In this document: positions 24,859-34,202 of the stretch, one piece after another | Layout of the letters: every line of letters begins with the position of its first letter | Numbering within the stretch: the stretch's first letter is position 1 | NCBI GenBank assembly: GCA_002869585.1 | Contig: PKUO01000058.1 | Coordinates: 16,940 to 80,939, forward strand | DNA length: 64,000 nt | Source: Sedimenticola sp. | GTDB lineage: Bacteria > Pseudomonadota > Gammaproteobacteria > Chromatiales > Chromatiaceae | Direction of reading: 5' to 3' | Notes under the pieces: model-generated | Database searches by the model: none | Seen by the model: only the letters and a program-made list of their open reading frames with translations | What the model was told of the DNA's origin: nothing | Position numbers and translations under genes: made by a program

Positions 24859-26946
24859 ATGCGACGTTTTATTATTCAAATTTTTATCCTGCTGGCCCTG
24901 CTCTGCACCGGTCCGTTGTGGGCCAATGTCAAAGAGGTGCCGGTCGAAGAGCTGGTGCCTACCCGCGAGCAGCGCCAGGCAGCCCTGATTGCGATACGGG
25001 TGATCGATAAGTATCACTACAAGAAGCACAAGCTGGATGACGAGTTTTCCCGCGGGATCATGGCGCGTTACCTCGATTCCCTGGATCCGGGCAAGGTGTT
25101 TTTCACCGAACAGGATGTCAGGGACTTCAATATCTACCAGGATACCCTGGACGACGCCCTCAAGCAGGCGCGCCTCGAGCCGGCCTTCAATATCTACCGC
25201 GTATTTCGCCAACGGGTTGACGAGCGGGTCGACTATGCCCTGAAAATGCTGCAGACCGAGCTCGACTTCACCATTGATGAGGAGTACGGGTTTGATCGCG
25301 AGGATGCGCCCTGGGCAAAAAACCAGAAAGAGCTGGATGATCTCTGGCGTAAAAGGGTGAAGAACGACATCCTCAGCCTGCGCCTGCGCAACAAGGCGGA
25401 GGAGAAGATCAACGACACCCTGAGCAAGCGTTATGAGGGATTGAGAAGGCGTACCCACCAGCTTGGATCGGATGATGTCTTTCAGACCTTTCTGAACGCC
25501 TACACACTCAATCTCGAGCCGCACACCTCGTACATGTCACCGCGTATCTCCGAGAACTTCGATATCAGCATGCGCCTTTCCCTGGAGGGTATAGGCGCGG
25601 TGCTAAGCAGCGACAACGAATACACCCTGGTGCAACGGACGGTGGCCGGTGGTCCGGCGGACCAGAGCGGCAAGCTCCATGCGGGAGATAGAATCGTTGG
25701 TGTCGGGCAGGGTGATCAGGGTGAAATCATCGATGTCATCGGCTGGCGACTGCAGGATGTGGTCGAACAGATCCGCGGACCCAAGGGCACTGTGGTGCGC
25801 TTGCAGGTGCTTCCTGAAGATGAGGGTGAGGATGGACAGAGCGAAATTCTTACCCTGACCCGCAACGAGATCAAACTCGAAGACCAGGCGGCCAAGAGCT
25901 TCGTGATCGACATTCCCGACAGCGCCGGGCCAATCAAGGTCGGCGTGATCGAGCTGCCGGCCTTCTACCGTGATTTTCGCGGTTACTCAGAGGGTGAAAA
26001 GAATTTTCGCAGCACCACCCGGGATGTGCGCAGGGAGCTGGAAAATCTGATCGAGCAGAAGGTAGACGGGGTGGTGATCGACCTCAGGGACAATGGCGGT
26101 GGTTCACTGGTCGAGGCGACCGAGCTGACCGGGCTGTTCATTCCCACCGGCCCGGTGGTGCAGGTTAAGGGCGCCAGCGGTGAGTTGGAGATCGAGCAGG
26201 ACCCAGACCCTGAACTGGTCTATGGCGGTCCGCTGGCGGTGCTGGTCAACCGCAACAGCGCCTCGGCCTCGGAGATTTTTGCCGGGGCCATTCAGGACTA
26301 CAAGCGCGGTCTGATCATCGGCGAACCGACCTTTGGCAAGGGCACGGTACAGACCCTGGTGGATCTCGGGCGTTTCGTACGCGAGGACGGCGACAAGCTG
26401 GGCCGTCTGCGCCTGACCATGGCCCAGTTTTTCCGCATCAGTGGCGACAGTACCCAGTTCCGGGGTGTGGTGCCTGATATTGTCTATCCCACGGCAACCA
26501 GTTCCGAGGAACATGGCGAACGCGCGCTCGATAATGCACTGCCGTGGGTAAGCATTGATCCGACCAGTTACCAGCCCTGGAAACTCGACCTGGTTGCCAA
26601 GTATCTGGATAACCATCACAAACGTATCGAGACAGATCCTGGCTTCAGCTACCTGGAGTATGAATCGAATCAGCTGATTGAGGCGCGCAACCGGAAAACC
26701 GTGTCGCTCAACGAGGTAAAGCGCCAGCAGGAGTGGCAGACCCGCGAGGCGAAGCGCAAGAGCGAAAAGAACACTCTGCGCGCGGCCATGGGGCTGGAGC
26801 CGATCAACGACGATGGCGATGATGAGAAAATCGCTGAACGGGTGGATACCAAGGATGATCCGATCGCCCGGGTCATGGTCGATGAGGCGGCCAGAATTCT
26901 CTCCGACTTCATCCACGGCCAGCACCAGGCCGCCATGGTCAAATAA
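24859..26946 (+). CDS. prc: Carboxy-terminal processing protease (Tsp/Prc, S41A)
   Basis: Periplasmic serine protease that degrades or trims proteins from their C-termini. It has 695 residues from the chosen ATG; E. coli Prc is 682. A signal peptide (RRFIIQIFILLALLCTGPLWA) supports this start over the longer frame beginning at 24763. There is an N-terminal helical domain, a PDZ domain (about 210-300, EGIGAVLSSDNEYTLV) and the S41 peptidase core with NRNSASASEIFAG (serine) and EPTFGKGTVQTL (lysine). A C-terminal DUF3340-type tail follows (LVAKYLDNHHKRI, then KSEKNTLRAAMG). Confidence 0.93.
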   Translation: MRRFIIQIFILLALLCTGPLWANVKEVPVEELVPTREQRQAALIAIRVIDKYHYKKHKLDDEFSRGIMARYLDSLDPGKVFFTEQDVRDFNIYQDTLDDALKQARLEPAFNIYRVFRQRVDERVDYALKMLQTELDFTIDEEYGFDREDAPWAKNQKELDDLWRKRVKNDILSLRLRNKAEEKINDTLSKRYEGLRRRTHQLGSDDVFQTFLNAYTLNLEPHTSYMSPRISENFDISMRLSLEGIGAVLSSDNEYTLVQRTVAGGPADQSGKLHAGDRIVGVGQGDQGEIIDVIGWRLQDVVEQIRGPKGTVVRLQVLPEDEGEDGQSEILTLTRNEIKLEDQAAKSFVIDIPDSAGPIKVGVIELPAFYRDFRGYSEGEKNFRSTTRDVRRELENLIEQKVDGVVIDLRDNGGGSLVEATELTGLFIPTGPVVQVKGASGELEIEQDPDPELVYGGPLAVLVNRNSASASEIFAGAIQDYKRGLIIGEPTFGKGTVQTLVDLGRFVREDGDKLGRLRLTMAQFFRISGDSTQFRGVVPDIVYPTATSSEEHGERALDNALPWVSIDPTSYQPWKLDLVAKYLDNHHKRIETDPGFSYLEYESNQLIEARNRKTVSLNEVKRQQEWQTREAKRKSEKNTLRAAMGLEPINDDGDDEKIAERVDTKDDPIARVMVDEAARILSDFIHGQHQAAMVK

Positions 26947-26986
26947 TGCCTATCGCAGGCAGCGCTGCAAGGTCTCTCAGCAGGCC

Positions 26987-27892
26987 CTAGAGCGCTGCCT
27001 CGATCCACTTGCGAAGCCTGTTGGAATCACCAAACGGCGTCAGCTTGCCAAACGAATTGAGCAGGACAATCACCAGGGGGCGATCAGCGATCTCGGCCGC
27101 CATCACCAGGCAACGACCCGCTTCATTGATATAACCGGTCTTGCTCAGCATGATCTCCCAGCTGTCGCTCTTGAGCAGGCGGTTGGTATTGCCGAAGGTC
27201 AGTGAACCGCGCTTGCGAAAAGGGTGAACTTCAATCTTTTCGGTCGTTGTGGCGGAGCGGATCAGCGGGTACTGCTTCAGCGCATGGCGAATGAGCAGGG
27301 AGAGATCATAGGCGGTCGCCACATTGCCGGCATCCAGCCCGGTCGGGTCGGTGAACCGGCTGTTTTTCATCCCCAGTGATGCAGCCTTTTTATTCATGGC
27401 CTTGACCAACTGCGCCTTGCCGCCAGGGTAGGTGCGGGCCAGTGCCGCCGCCGCACGATTGTCCGAGGCGATCAGCGCCACCTTGAGCATATCCTTTCTG
27501 TTCAGGGCTGCGCCATAGTCGAGTCTGGAACCTGTCAGGCGTAACTGGTCGCGGTCTGCCCGGGTGATCTTGATCTTCTCGTCCATCGGTAATTTGGCAT
27601 CGAGAATGACCATGGCCGTCATCAGCTTGGTGATCGATGCGATCGGCCGCGGGGTATCGGCCTGCTTGGCAAATACCGTTTCGCCCTGATTATCGATGAT
27701 CAGAACGGACTCTGACCTGAGGTTGAGTTTTTTCGGGTTGAGCCTATCCCAGTGTGATGTGCCTGGCCCTGTTGTGCTGTTGGTTTTTGCCTTGTCGATA
27801 GCAGCCAGTTTGATGGATTGGTCGGCCTGTGCTGCAGAGTAGAGCAGGGCGGGAATGACAAGCATGAGTATTTTTATTGATGATACACGCAC
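26987..27892 (-). CDS. pbpG: D-alanyl-D-alanine endopeptidase (PBP7-like, S11)
   Basis: Periplasmic penicillin-binding protein that cleaves peptide cross-links in peptidoglycan. It shows SxxK (SITK in PIASITKLMTAM), SxN (SDN in ALIASDNRAAAAL) and KTG (MLSKTGYINEAG). Length is 301 residues, as in E. coli PbpG. The start chosen is GTG at 27892, which gives a short basic N-terminus and signal peptide (ILMLVIPALLYSAAQA) with GGGG a few bases upstream; the ATG 9 codons later is an alternative. The gene is divergent from gshA and lies convergent to prc. Confidence 0.87.
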   Translation of the reverse strand: MRVSSIKILMLVIPALLYSAAQADQSIKLAAIDKAKTNSTTGPGTSHWDRLNPKKLNLRSESVLIIDNQGETVFAKQADTPRPIASITKLMTAMVILDAKLPMDEKIKITRADRDQLRLTGSRLDYGAALNRKDMLKVALIASDNRAAAALARTYPGGKAQLVKAMNKKAASLGMKNSRFTDPTGLDAGNVATAYDLSLLIRHALKQYPLIRSATTTEKIEVHPFRKRGSLTFGNTNRLLKSDSWEIMLSKTGYINEAGRCLVMAAEIADRPLVIVLLNSFGKLTPFGDSNRLRKWIEAAL

Positions 27893-27952
27893 AACTGACC
27901 CCGGGTGAGATACCTTAAAAACTGTATAAGTTTGTATCACTTGATTGATGAA

Positions 27953-27979
27953 TGCAAACCCCTGCGCCAGGCGTATAAT
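27953..27979 (+). promoter_or_regulatory. Possible sigma-70 promoter for gshA
   Basis: A perfect TATAAT (27974-27979) lies about 70 bases before the likely gshA start, in the divergent pbpG-gshA intergenic region. The best -35 candidate (TGCAAA at 27953) is poor and its spacer is 15 bases, so the call rests mainly on the -10 box. Confidence 0.35.
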
Positions 27980-28050
27980 AAGCGGCCTATTGATTTTGAT
28001 TGTCCCGCAAGGCGCAGGCTTTGAACGGCGCGCGGGCATATGACGGGACA

Positions 28051-29631
28051 GTGCTTTTGTATCAGTCTGTAGAAAAACGCGTCACACAACTGGCAGACTG
28101 TGGCGAGCCAGCCGCCGTTACCGGGGCTCTGGCCGGTTTGGAAAAAGAGTGCCTGCGCGTCTCACCGGACGGGAGTATCTCCCAGGCCCCGCATCCGCGC
28201 TCCCTCGGTTCGGCCCTGACCAATCCCTACATCACCACCGATTACTCGGAAGCGCTGATCGAGTTCATTACCCCGCCGTTTCTTCATAGCGAGCAGGCAC
28301 TCTCTTTTCTGCGCGATACCCAGAAGTTCGTCTATCAGAATCTCGATCGGGAGATCCTTTGGGCGACCAGCATGCCCTGTGTGCTGGAAGGGGGAGCGAA
28401 CATCCCGATTGCCCAGTACGGCAGTTCCAATGCCGGGGTGATGAAAAGCGTCTACCGCGAGGGACTGGGGCATCGTTATGGCCGGGTGATGCAGGTGATT
28501 GCCGGGGTCCATTTCAATTTCTCCTTTGCCACCGATCTCTGGCCTATTTTCCAGACACTGTTGAATGACCGGCGTCCGCAGCGGGATTTTATCGATGCCA
28601 GCTACATGGGGCTGACCCGGAACCTGCAGCGCTATGGCTGGCTGATTCCCTACCTGTTCGGGGCCTCACCCGCAGTATGTAAATCCTTTCTCGGTGATAA
28701 GCCCACCCGGCTGGAGAGCTTTGATGCCAGCACCTACTACGAACCCTACGCCACCTCCCTGCGTATGGGAGATATCGGCTATACCAACAGCAAGGAGAAG
28801 GGCGTCGGCATCAAGGCCAACTACAACAGCCTGAATGCCTATGTGGACATTCTGACCCATGCGATTGAGACCCCCAGTCCGATATGGGAAAAGATTGGCG
28901 TAGTGGTTGACGGACGTTATAAACAACTCAATGCCAATATCCTGCAGATCGAGAACGAGTACTACAGCACCGTGCGGCCGAAACAGGTGCTCAGGGATAT
29001 GGAGAAACCAACCCTGGCCCTGAAAAATCGAGGCATCCAGTACATCGAACTGCGCTCACTGGATGTAAATGCCTATGATCCCCTGGGCGTCAGCGAAGAG
29101 CAGATGAAGTTTCTGCGGGCCTTCATGCTGTTCTGTCTGCTGCAGCAGAGTCCGCCGATCAATGTCCAGGAGCAGCGCGAAATCGACCAGAATATTGGCG
29201 GCGCCGCCCACCGTGGGCGCGATCCGCAACTCTACCTGCTGCGTCAGGGTCGTGAGATCGGGCTGCGGGACTGGGCCAGTGAGGTCTGTGAGGCGATGCA
29301 GGGGGTATGTGAACTGCTGGATGCGGGCAGCAATGGCTCAGCCTATTCACGAGCCCTGCAACAGCAACAGGCCAAGATCGACGATCCGCAGCTCACCCCC
29401 TCGGCCAGAATGCTCGCCGAGATGCGCGAGCAGGGCGAAGGGTTCTTTCACTTTGCCCAGCGCATGTCCCACCAGCACCGCGATTTTTTCAGCGGTATTG
29501 AGCTCCCCCCGGAGCGGGAAAAGCTGTTCCGGGATGAAGCGGCCGATTCACTGCAGCGGCAGATCGCCATCGAGCAGGCGGACCGGGTAGACTTCGAACA
29601 CTTCCTTGCCGATTATTTCGCGCAGCACTGA
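28051..29631 (+). CDS. gshA: Glutamate-cysteine ligase
   Basis: First enzyme of glutathione synthesis, joining glutamate and cysteine with ATP. The protein is of the gammaproteobacterial GshA type: LEKECLRVSPDG, DYSEALIEFITPP, the segment GVHFNFSF, and IELRSLDVNAYDPLG. The open frame extends to a TTG at 28000, but the GTG at 28051 (preceded by GACGGGA) gives 526 residues, close to E. coli (518). It is divergent from pbpG; no gshB is in the window. Confidence 0.9.
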   Translation: MLLYQSVEKRVTQLADCGEPAAVTGALAGLEKECLRVSPDGSISQAPHPRSLGSALTNPYITTDYSEALIEFITPPFLHSEQALSFLRDTQKFVYQNLDREILWATSMPCVLEGGANIPIAQYGSSNAGVMKSVYREGLGHRYGRVMQVIAGVHFNFSFATDLWPIFQTLLNDRRPQRDFIDASYMGLTRNLQRYGWLIPYLFGASPAVCKSFLGDKPTRLESFDASTYYEPYATSLRMGDIGYTNSKEKGVGIKANYNSLNAYVDILTHAIETPSPIWEKIGVVVDGRYKQLNANILQIENEYYSTVRPKQVLRDMEKPTLALKNRGIQYIELRSLDVNAYDPLGVSEEQMKFLRAFMLFCLLQQSPPINVQEQREIDQNIGGAAHRGRDPQLYLLRQGREIGLRDWASEVCEAMQGVCELLDAGSNGSAYSRALQQQQAKIDDPQLTPSARMLAEMREQGEGFFHFAQRMSHQHRDFFSGIELPPEREKLFRDEAADSLQRQIAIEQADRVDFEHFLADYFAQH

Positions 29632-29634
29632 GAC

Positions 29635-30474
29635 CTATACCTTTGACAGTACCCAGTCCAGGGCGCGGGTGGGCAGCAGGCGTTTCAGGGTGCCGAACAG
29701 ATAGGTGGGGACGGTCACATAGTAGCGTGCCCTGGGACTGCGGCTCTCCAGGGCGTGAATGACGCGTTTCGCCACCGCCTCCGGTGGCAGTGTAAAGGGC
29801 ACGGCCGGACCCTCTTTGGTCAGGCGCGCCTGCATGGCCGCGTAGGCCTCTTTGTGGTAACTATCGGTCGGGTCGATATTCTCTTTCCATTTTGTATAGC
29901 CGTTGGCGCGAAACCGGCTTTCAATCGGCCCCGGCTCGATCAGGCTGACATGGATGCCGGTGCCGCGCAGTTCCAGACGCAGGGTGTCACTCAACCCCTC
30001 CAGGGCATACTTGCTGGCATTGTAGGCCCCGCGATAGCTCATCGCCGCGAAACCCAGTACAGAGCTGTTCTGGATGATGCGACCTTCCCCCTGCCGACGC
30101 ATCACCGGCAGGACAGCGCGGGTCAGTTCGTGCCAGCCAAACAGGTTGGTTTCGAACTGCTGGCGCAGGGTCTCGCGGGTCAGATCCTCGACCGCACCCG
30201 GCTGGCCATAGGCACCATTGTTGAACAGGGCGTATAACCGCCCGCCGGTCTGGTCCAGCAGCTGGGCGAGGGCGGCCTGGATGCTTTCTGAATCATCCAG
30301 GTCGAGCAACAGGCTGTCCGGCAATCCCTGCTGGCGCAGTATATCCACATCCTCTGGTTTGCGGGCGGAGGCGAATACGCGGTAGCCGCGCGCCTGGAGT
30401 ATTTTCGCCGTGCACAGGCCGATACCGCTGGAGCAGCCGCTGATCAATATGGATTTATCATAACTATCAGTCAC
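29635..30474 (-). CDS. Short-chain dehydrogenase/reductase
   Basis: NAD(P)-dependent oxidoreductase of 279 residues with a classical Rossmann SDR fold. The cofactor motif is ISGCSSGIGLCTA near the N-terminus, NNGAYGQPGAVEDL follows, and the active site is Tyr-x3-Lys in GAYNASKYALEGL, with SSVLGF as the serine segment. Substrate is unknown. It is convergent with gshA three bases away and lies divergent to pomA. Confidence 0.82.
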   Translation of the reverse strand: MTDSYDKSILISGCSSGIGLCTAKILQARGYRVFASARKPEDVDILRQQGLPDSLLLDLDDSESIQAALAQLLDQTGGRLYALFNNGAYGQPGAVEDLTRETLRQQFETNLFGWHELTRAVLPVMRRQGEGRIIQNSSVLGFAAMSYRGAYNASKYALEGLSDTLRLELRGTGIHVSLIEPGPIESRFRANGYTKWKENIDPTDSYHKEAYAAMQARLTKEGPAVPFTLPPEAVAKRVIHALESRSPRARYYVTVPTYLFGTLKRLLPTRALDWVLSKV

Positions 30475-30550
30475 TTAGTCGTTCTCCTCTTGTCCTGATT
30501 CTATTCTACAGAGAGCGCTGGCCGTTTTCCGTATTTTTGCAAATAAGAAT

Positions 30551-30577
30551 TAAAGTTTCCCAGAAAGTTACCGCTAT
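30551..30577 (+). promoter_or_regulatory. FliA (sigma-28) type promoter for pomAB
   Basis: TAAAGTTT (30551-30558) equals the flagellar sigma-28 -35 consensus. After exactly 11 bases comes ACCGCTAT, matching 5 of 8 positions of GCCGATAA. It lies about 75 bases before the pomA start, as expected for a late flagellar gene. Confidence 0.6.
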
Positions 30578-30653
30578 CACTATCAGCACCGTACAGGTGA
30601 ATAACAAAGTCGGAGTTTCGCCCATGGAACGAGAGAGCTAAGAGGTAGTCGCA

Positions 30654-31415
30654 GTGGACATCGCAACCCTAATCGGTTTACTTGGTGGTTTCGGTATCAT
30701 CATCGGGGCAATTGCCACGGGTGGTGACATCATGCTGTTCGTCAATGTGCCCTCGATTCTGATTGTCGTCGGCGGTACCTGCATGGTTACCCTGATGCAG
30801 GTATCTCTAAAAGATTTTCTCGGCTCTTTTGCCATTGGCATGAAGGCCTTTTTCTACAAAACCGATGACCCCAAGCAGTTGATAGAAGAGGCCGTGCAAC
30901 TGGCGGATATCGCCCGGAAAAACGGACTGCTGGCCCTGGAGGGACAAGAGATCGGCAACGACTTTCTGAAAAAGGGCATTGGCCTGTGTGTGGATGGACA
31001 TGACCCCAGCCTGGTGCAGAAACTGTTGAACAAGGATATCAGCCTGACCATTCAGCGTCATGAAGTCGGTCAGATGATGTTCAAAAATATGGCGATCATG
31101 GCACCTGCGATGGGCATGATCGGAACCCTGGTCGGATTGGTACAGATGCTCGCCAATATGAGCGATCCGGCGAGTATTGGCCCGGCCATGGCGGTGGCTT
31201 TGCTGACCACCCTTTATGGAGCAGTGATTGCGAATGCCTTCGCGCAACCCATTGCCGATAAGCTGGCCCGGGCCAGCCAGCTGGAAAGAACCAACAAATC
31301 CCTGATTCTCGAAACCATATCCGGTATTCAGGAAGGCATGAATCCTCGTGTGCTGGATCAGTTGCTCTCAACCTATCTGCCTGCCAATAAGCGTACGCAG
31401 GAAGATGCCGGCTGA
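30654..31415 (+). CDS. pomA: Flagellar motor stator protein PomA (MotA family)
   Basis: Inner-membrane stator subunit that couples ion flow to flagellar rotation; similarity is to the sodium-driven PomA type rather than E. coli MotA. It has 253 residues and four membrane segments, with LIGLLGGFGIIIGAIATGG at the N-terminus and the conserved MAIMAPAMGMIGTLVGLV and MAVALLTTLYGAVIANAFA in the second half. The start is GTG at 30654 with AGAGG 8 bases upstream. The partner pomB follows 18 bases later. A sigma-28-like promoter precedes it. Confidence 0.92.
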   Translation: MDIATLIGLLGGFGIIIGAIATGGDIMLFVNVPSILIVVGGTCMVTLMQVSLKDFLGSFAIGMKAFFYKTDDPKQLIEEAVQLADIARKNGLLALEGQEIGNDFLKKGIGLCVDGHDPSLVQKLLNKDISLTIQRHEVGQMMFKNMAIMAPAMGMIGTLVGLVQMLANMSDPASIGPAMAVALLTTLYGAVIANAFAQPIADKLARASQLERTNKSLILETISGIQEGMNPRVLDQLLSTYLPANKRTQEDAG

Positions 31416-31433
31416 TGATGGGGTGTCTCAACC

Positions 31434-32345
31434 ATGAGTGATGATTGCCCGAAATGTGAAGGGGGGCTGCCGCCCTGGCTGGCGACATTCGCCGATCTGA
31501 TGTCTCTGCTGATGTGCTTTTTCGTACTCTTACTCTCGTTTGCTACCATTGATGCCGTGCGCTTCAAGAAGATGGCCGACTCCATGAAAGACGCCTTTGG
31601 TGTTCAACGTGAAATACCTGCAACAGAGATTGTTAAAGGGACTAGCGTTATTAAGCAGGAGTTTAGTCCTTCTACCATACCTGAGCCTTCGCTGATTAAT
31701 GAAATCAGGCAGCAGACTGTCGATGAAGAGAAGGAGAACCTGGATGTCCCACAAAAAGATGAAGGGAAGGGGGAATTTGAGGTCGATGAACAGATGCAGC
31801 AGGCTACCGCTGAGCAATTGAAAGAGCAGCTTGAAGAAAAGATTAAAGATGAGGTGAAAGAGGAAGCCGAGATCCTTAAGGAGATCCTCAAAGATGAGAT
31901 CACAGAAGGGCTGGTCACGGTAGAGACGGTAGAGACCAAAATCATTGTGCGGATTCAGGAGAAAGGCTCTTTTCCTTCCGGAAGTGCTTCCCTTGACCCT
32001 GGCTTTTTTGAGGTGATGGACCGCATCAGCCAGGCGGTGGCCGATTCACCAGGCAAGATAGTGGTTGCTGGCCACACCGACGATATTCCAATATCGACAA
32101 CGCGCTTCCGTTCCAACTGGGAACTCTCCTCGGCGCGTGCCGTGACGGTGCTGCATGCCATGTTGAGAAACCCTGAGATAGATCCACAGCGGGTAATGGT
32201 CGAAGGGCATGCCGATTCCAATCCCCTGGAGGCCAATGACTCGGCGGAAAACCGCGCCAAGAACCGTCGTGTCGAACTGATCATTCTGCGCGGTAGTGAT
32301 CAGGACAAAGGTGAAATTATCAATGCCATCAATCCGCAGGGATGA
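31434..32345 (+). CDS. pomB: Flagellar motor stator protein PomB (MotB family)
   Basis: Stator partner of PomA, 303 residues. The single membrane helix contains the ion-binding Asp (Asp21 in LATFADLMSLLMCFF). A long charged linker (about 80-170, Glu/Lys-rich, EQLKEQLEEKIKDEVKEEAE) is likely coiled or flexible. The C-terminal OmpA-like peptidoglycan-binding domain has GHTDDIPIST, FRSNWELSSARA and NRAKNRRVELIIL. It is in one transcript with pomA and probably the PilZ gene 27 bases downstream. Confidence 0.92.
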   Translation: MSDDCPKCEGGLPPWLATFADLMSLLMCFFVLLLSFATIDAVRFKKMADSMKDAFGVQREIPATEIVKGTSVIKQEFSPSTIPEPSLINEIRQQTVDEEKENLDVPQKDEGKGEFEVDEQMQQATAEQLKEQLEEKIKDEVKEEAEILKEILKDEITEGLVTVETVETKIIVRIQEKGSFPSGSASLDPGFFEVMDRISQAVADSPGKIVVAGHTDDIPISTTRFRSNWELSSARAVTVLHAMLRNPEIDPQRVMVEGHADSNPLEANDSAENRAKNRRVELIILRGSDQDKGEIINAINPQG

Positions 32346-32372
32346 TGTTGTCAGAGAGAGCAATGCGGGACT

Positions 32373-32984
32373 ATGGATAAAACGCAGACACAAAATACTA
32401 CGGATCGACGCCGCTACTTTCGTATCGAGGATTCGGTCAACCTCAGCTACCAGGTAATCAGGGCCGAGGAACTGCCAGAGCGGCTGGCGCGTCTGGAGAG
32501 TGAACTGGACAGCGATTTTACCGTGATGAGCAGCCTGGCGGCGGTCAGCCAGCAGATGTCAGGCATTTTGCACAAAATCGAAGCCTCGCAGCCTGATATC
32601 GCCAGCTATCTGAAGGCGCTCGATAAGAAAGTGGATATTCTCGGTCGCGCACTCCTGATCCAGAACAGCGATATATCCGAACATGCCACCAATCAGGTCA
32701 ATCTGAGCGCCAGTGGCGTGGCCTTCCAGGCCGCGGAGGCGCTGGTCGAGGGAACGCTGCTGGAACTGAGGCTTTTGTTGTTTCCGTCGTTTACGGGAAT
32801 CATGACTTTCGCCGAGGTGATCGGTTGTCAACCCTTGGCGCAGCGCGAAAACGATTTCAGTCACTCCATCCGGGTCAATTTCACCCATCTGCGGGAGAGT
32901 GATCGCGATGTCATCATCGGTCATGTGATTCGCAAGCAGGGCGATCTGCTGCGCCAGCAGCGCGAAGAGCGGGAAGGCTCTTAG
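32373..32984 (+). CDS. PilZ domain protein, possible cyclic-di-GMP motor effector
   Basis: Cytoplasmic protein of 203 residues. The RxxxR half of the PilZ motif is at the N-terminus (RRYFR, residues 13-17) and the second half is NLSASG after residue 110, with Asn for the usual Asp, which known PilZ motifs allow. The 95-residue helical insert between the two halves is long for a PilZ domain. It follows pomAB directly. By analogy with YcgR it could brake or adjust the motor when cyclic-di-GMP is bound; that role is inferred from position. Its stop overlaps the convergent DUF1841 gene by 4 bases. Confidence 0.75.
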   Translation: MDKTQTQNTTDRRRYFRIEDSVNLSYQVIRAEELPERLARLESELDSDFTVMSSLAAVSQQMSGILHKIEASQPDIASYLKALDKKVDILGRALLIQNSDISEHATNQVNLSASGVAFQAAEALVEGTLLELRLLLFPSFTGIMTFAEVIGCQPLAQRENDFSHSIRVNFTHLRESDRDVIIGHVIRKQGDLLRQQREEREGS

Positions 32985-33406
32985 ATCAACGCCCGGATGC
33001 ATTCAATATAGCGGGCCTCATCTGGCATGCTGTTGTTGCGCTGTGCTTCCCAGAGCATCATGCCAAGGCACTCCATCAGCTGATGCTCAACGTCGTGGGC
33101 ATCGCCGGTCTTTTCCAGCAGTTGCCGGTAGAGGGCTGAGATGCCCGCCGGTCGGTCGGTGCTGATCTGCTCAGAGAGGCCGATGTGCATGGAGAGATGC
33201 AGGAACGGATTGGTCTGGCCCTGATCCGGCAGGAAATCGCGTTCAAGCTGTTCTTCTGACGCCTCCAGTAGTCGGTGGTATTCCGGATGTTGTTTTACCA
33301 CCGCGACGATCAGTTGCTCCAGCGGTTCGAGGGGTACTCCCTCCTGGGCCTTTTTCCAGGAATCCATGAAGAAGCGTCGCATTTGCCGTCGGTCGTTACC
33401 AAACAT
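32981..33406 (-). CDS. DUF1841 family protein
   Basis: Protein of 141 residues of unknown function, soluble, helical. MFGNDRRQMRRFFMDSWKKA and NPFLHLSMHIGLSEQ are typical for the DUF1841 family, which is often found next to nth in gammaproteobacteria, as here (20 bases after nth). Confidence 0.8.
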   Translation of the reverse strand: MFGNDRRQMRRFFMDSWKKAQEGVPLEPLEQLIVAVVKQHPEYHRLLEASEEQLERDFLPDQGQTNPFLHLSMHIGLSEQISTDRPAGISALYRQLLEKTGDAHDVEHQLMECLGMMLWEAQRNNSMPDEARYIECIRALI

Positions 33407-33426
33407 AGTTACTCTTTAAAGCGCTG

Positions 33427-34062
33427 TTAATCCGAGGTCTTTTGCTTGTATTCACAAAGCGCCTCAATGATACATGATCCGCACCGGGGTTTGCGCGCCA
33501 GGCAGGTATATCGGCCATGCAGGATCAGCCAGTGGTGGGCATCCTGCAAGAACTCCTTCGGTATGTATTTGACCAGTTTGTCTTCCACCTCCCGCACGGT
33601 TTTGCCCGGCGCGATTCGGGTCCGGTTGGCAACCCGGAAGATATGGGTGTCGACCGCCATGGTCGGATGGCCAAAGGCGGTATTCAGCACGACATTGGCG
33701 GTTTTGCGGCCGACGCCTGGCAGTGACTCCAGGGCGGCGCGATCTTCCGGTACCTCGCCGTTGTGCTGGTCGATCAGGATTTGGCAGGTCTTGATGATGT
33801 TGGCCGCCTTGCTGTTGAACAGACCGATGGTTTTGATATGGTGCTTCAAGCCCTCTTCACCCAACGCCAGTATTGCGCCCGGTGTGTTGGCCACCGGATA
33901 GAGCTGCTGTGTTGCCTTGTTTACGCCCTTATCCGTTGCCTGTGCCGAGAGGATCACGGCGATCAGCAGTTCAAAGGGAGTTGTGTAAGTGAGCTCTGTC
34001 GTCGGGCTGGGGTTTTCAGCCCGCAGCGTTGCAAAGATCAGGTGGCGTTTCTCTTTATTCAT
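33427..34062 (-). CDS. nth: Endonuclease III
   Basis: DNA glycosylase/AP lyase for oxidised pyrimidines, 211 residues, the same length as E. coli Nth. The helix-hairpin-helix with catalytic Lys is LPGVGRKTANVVL, the catalytic Asp is in VDTHIFRVANR, and the C-terminal 4Fe-4S cluster motif is Cys-x6-Cys-x2-Cys-x5-Cys (CLARKPRCGSC...C). The start was moved to the internal Met (34062) because homology begins there. In many gammas nth closes the rnf operon; here a plus-strand kinase gene separates them. Confidence 0.93.
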   Translation of the reverse strand: MNKEKRHLIFATLRAENPSPTTELTYTTPFELLIAVILSAQATDKGVNKATQQLYPVANTPGAILALGEEGLKHHIKTIGLFNSKAANIIKTCQILIDQHNGEVPEDRAALESLPGVGRKTANVVLNTAFGHPTMAVDTHIFRVANRTRIAPGKTVREVEDKLVKYIPKEFLQDAHHWLILHGRYTCLARKPRCGSCIIEALCEYKQKTSD

Positions 34063-34202
34063 CAGGTGTTCAATAACGGGTGTCTGTGACGTTTCGGATC
34101 GGCAGTTTATCATGGCTAAACGCTTGAATTCCGGCTCTAATCAGTGTTTATTAGGCGCGCCCGCCGCTCTCATCGACCATCGGGCGTATTCATGGAGGAG
34201 TT

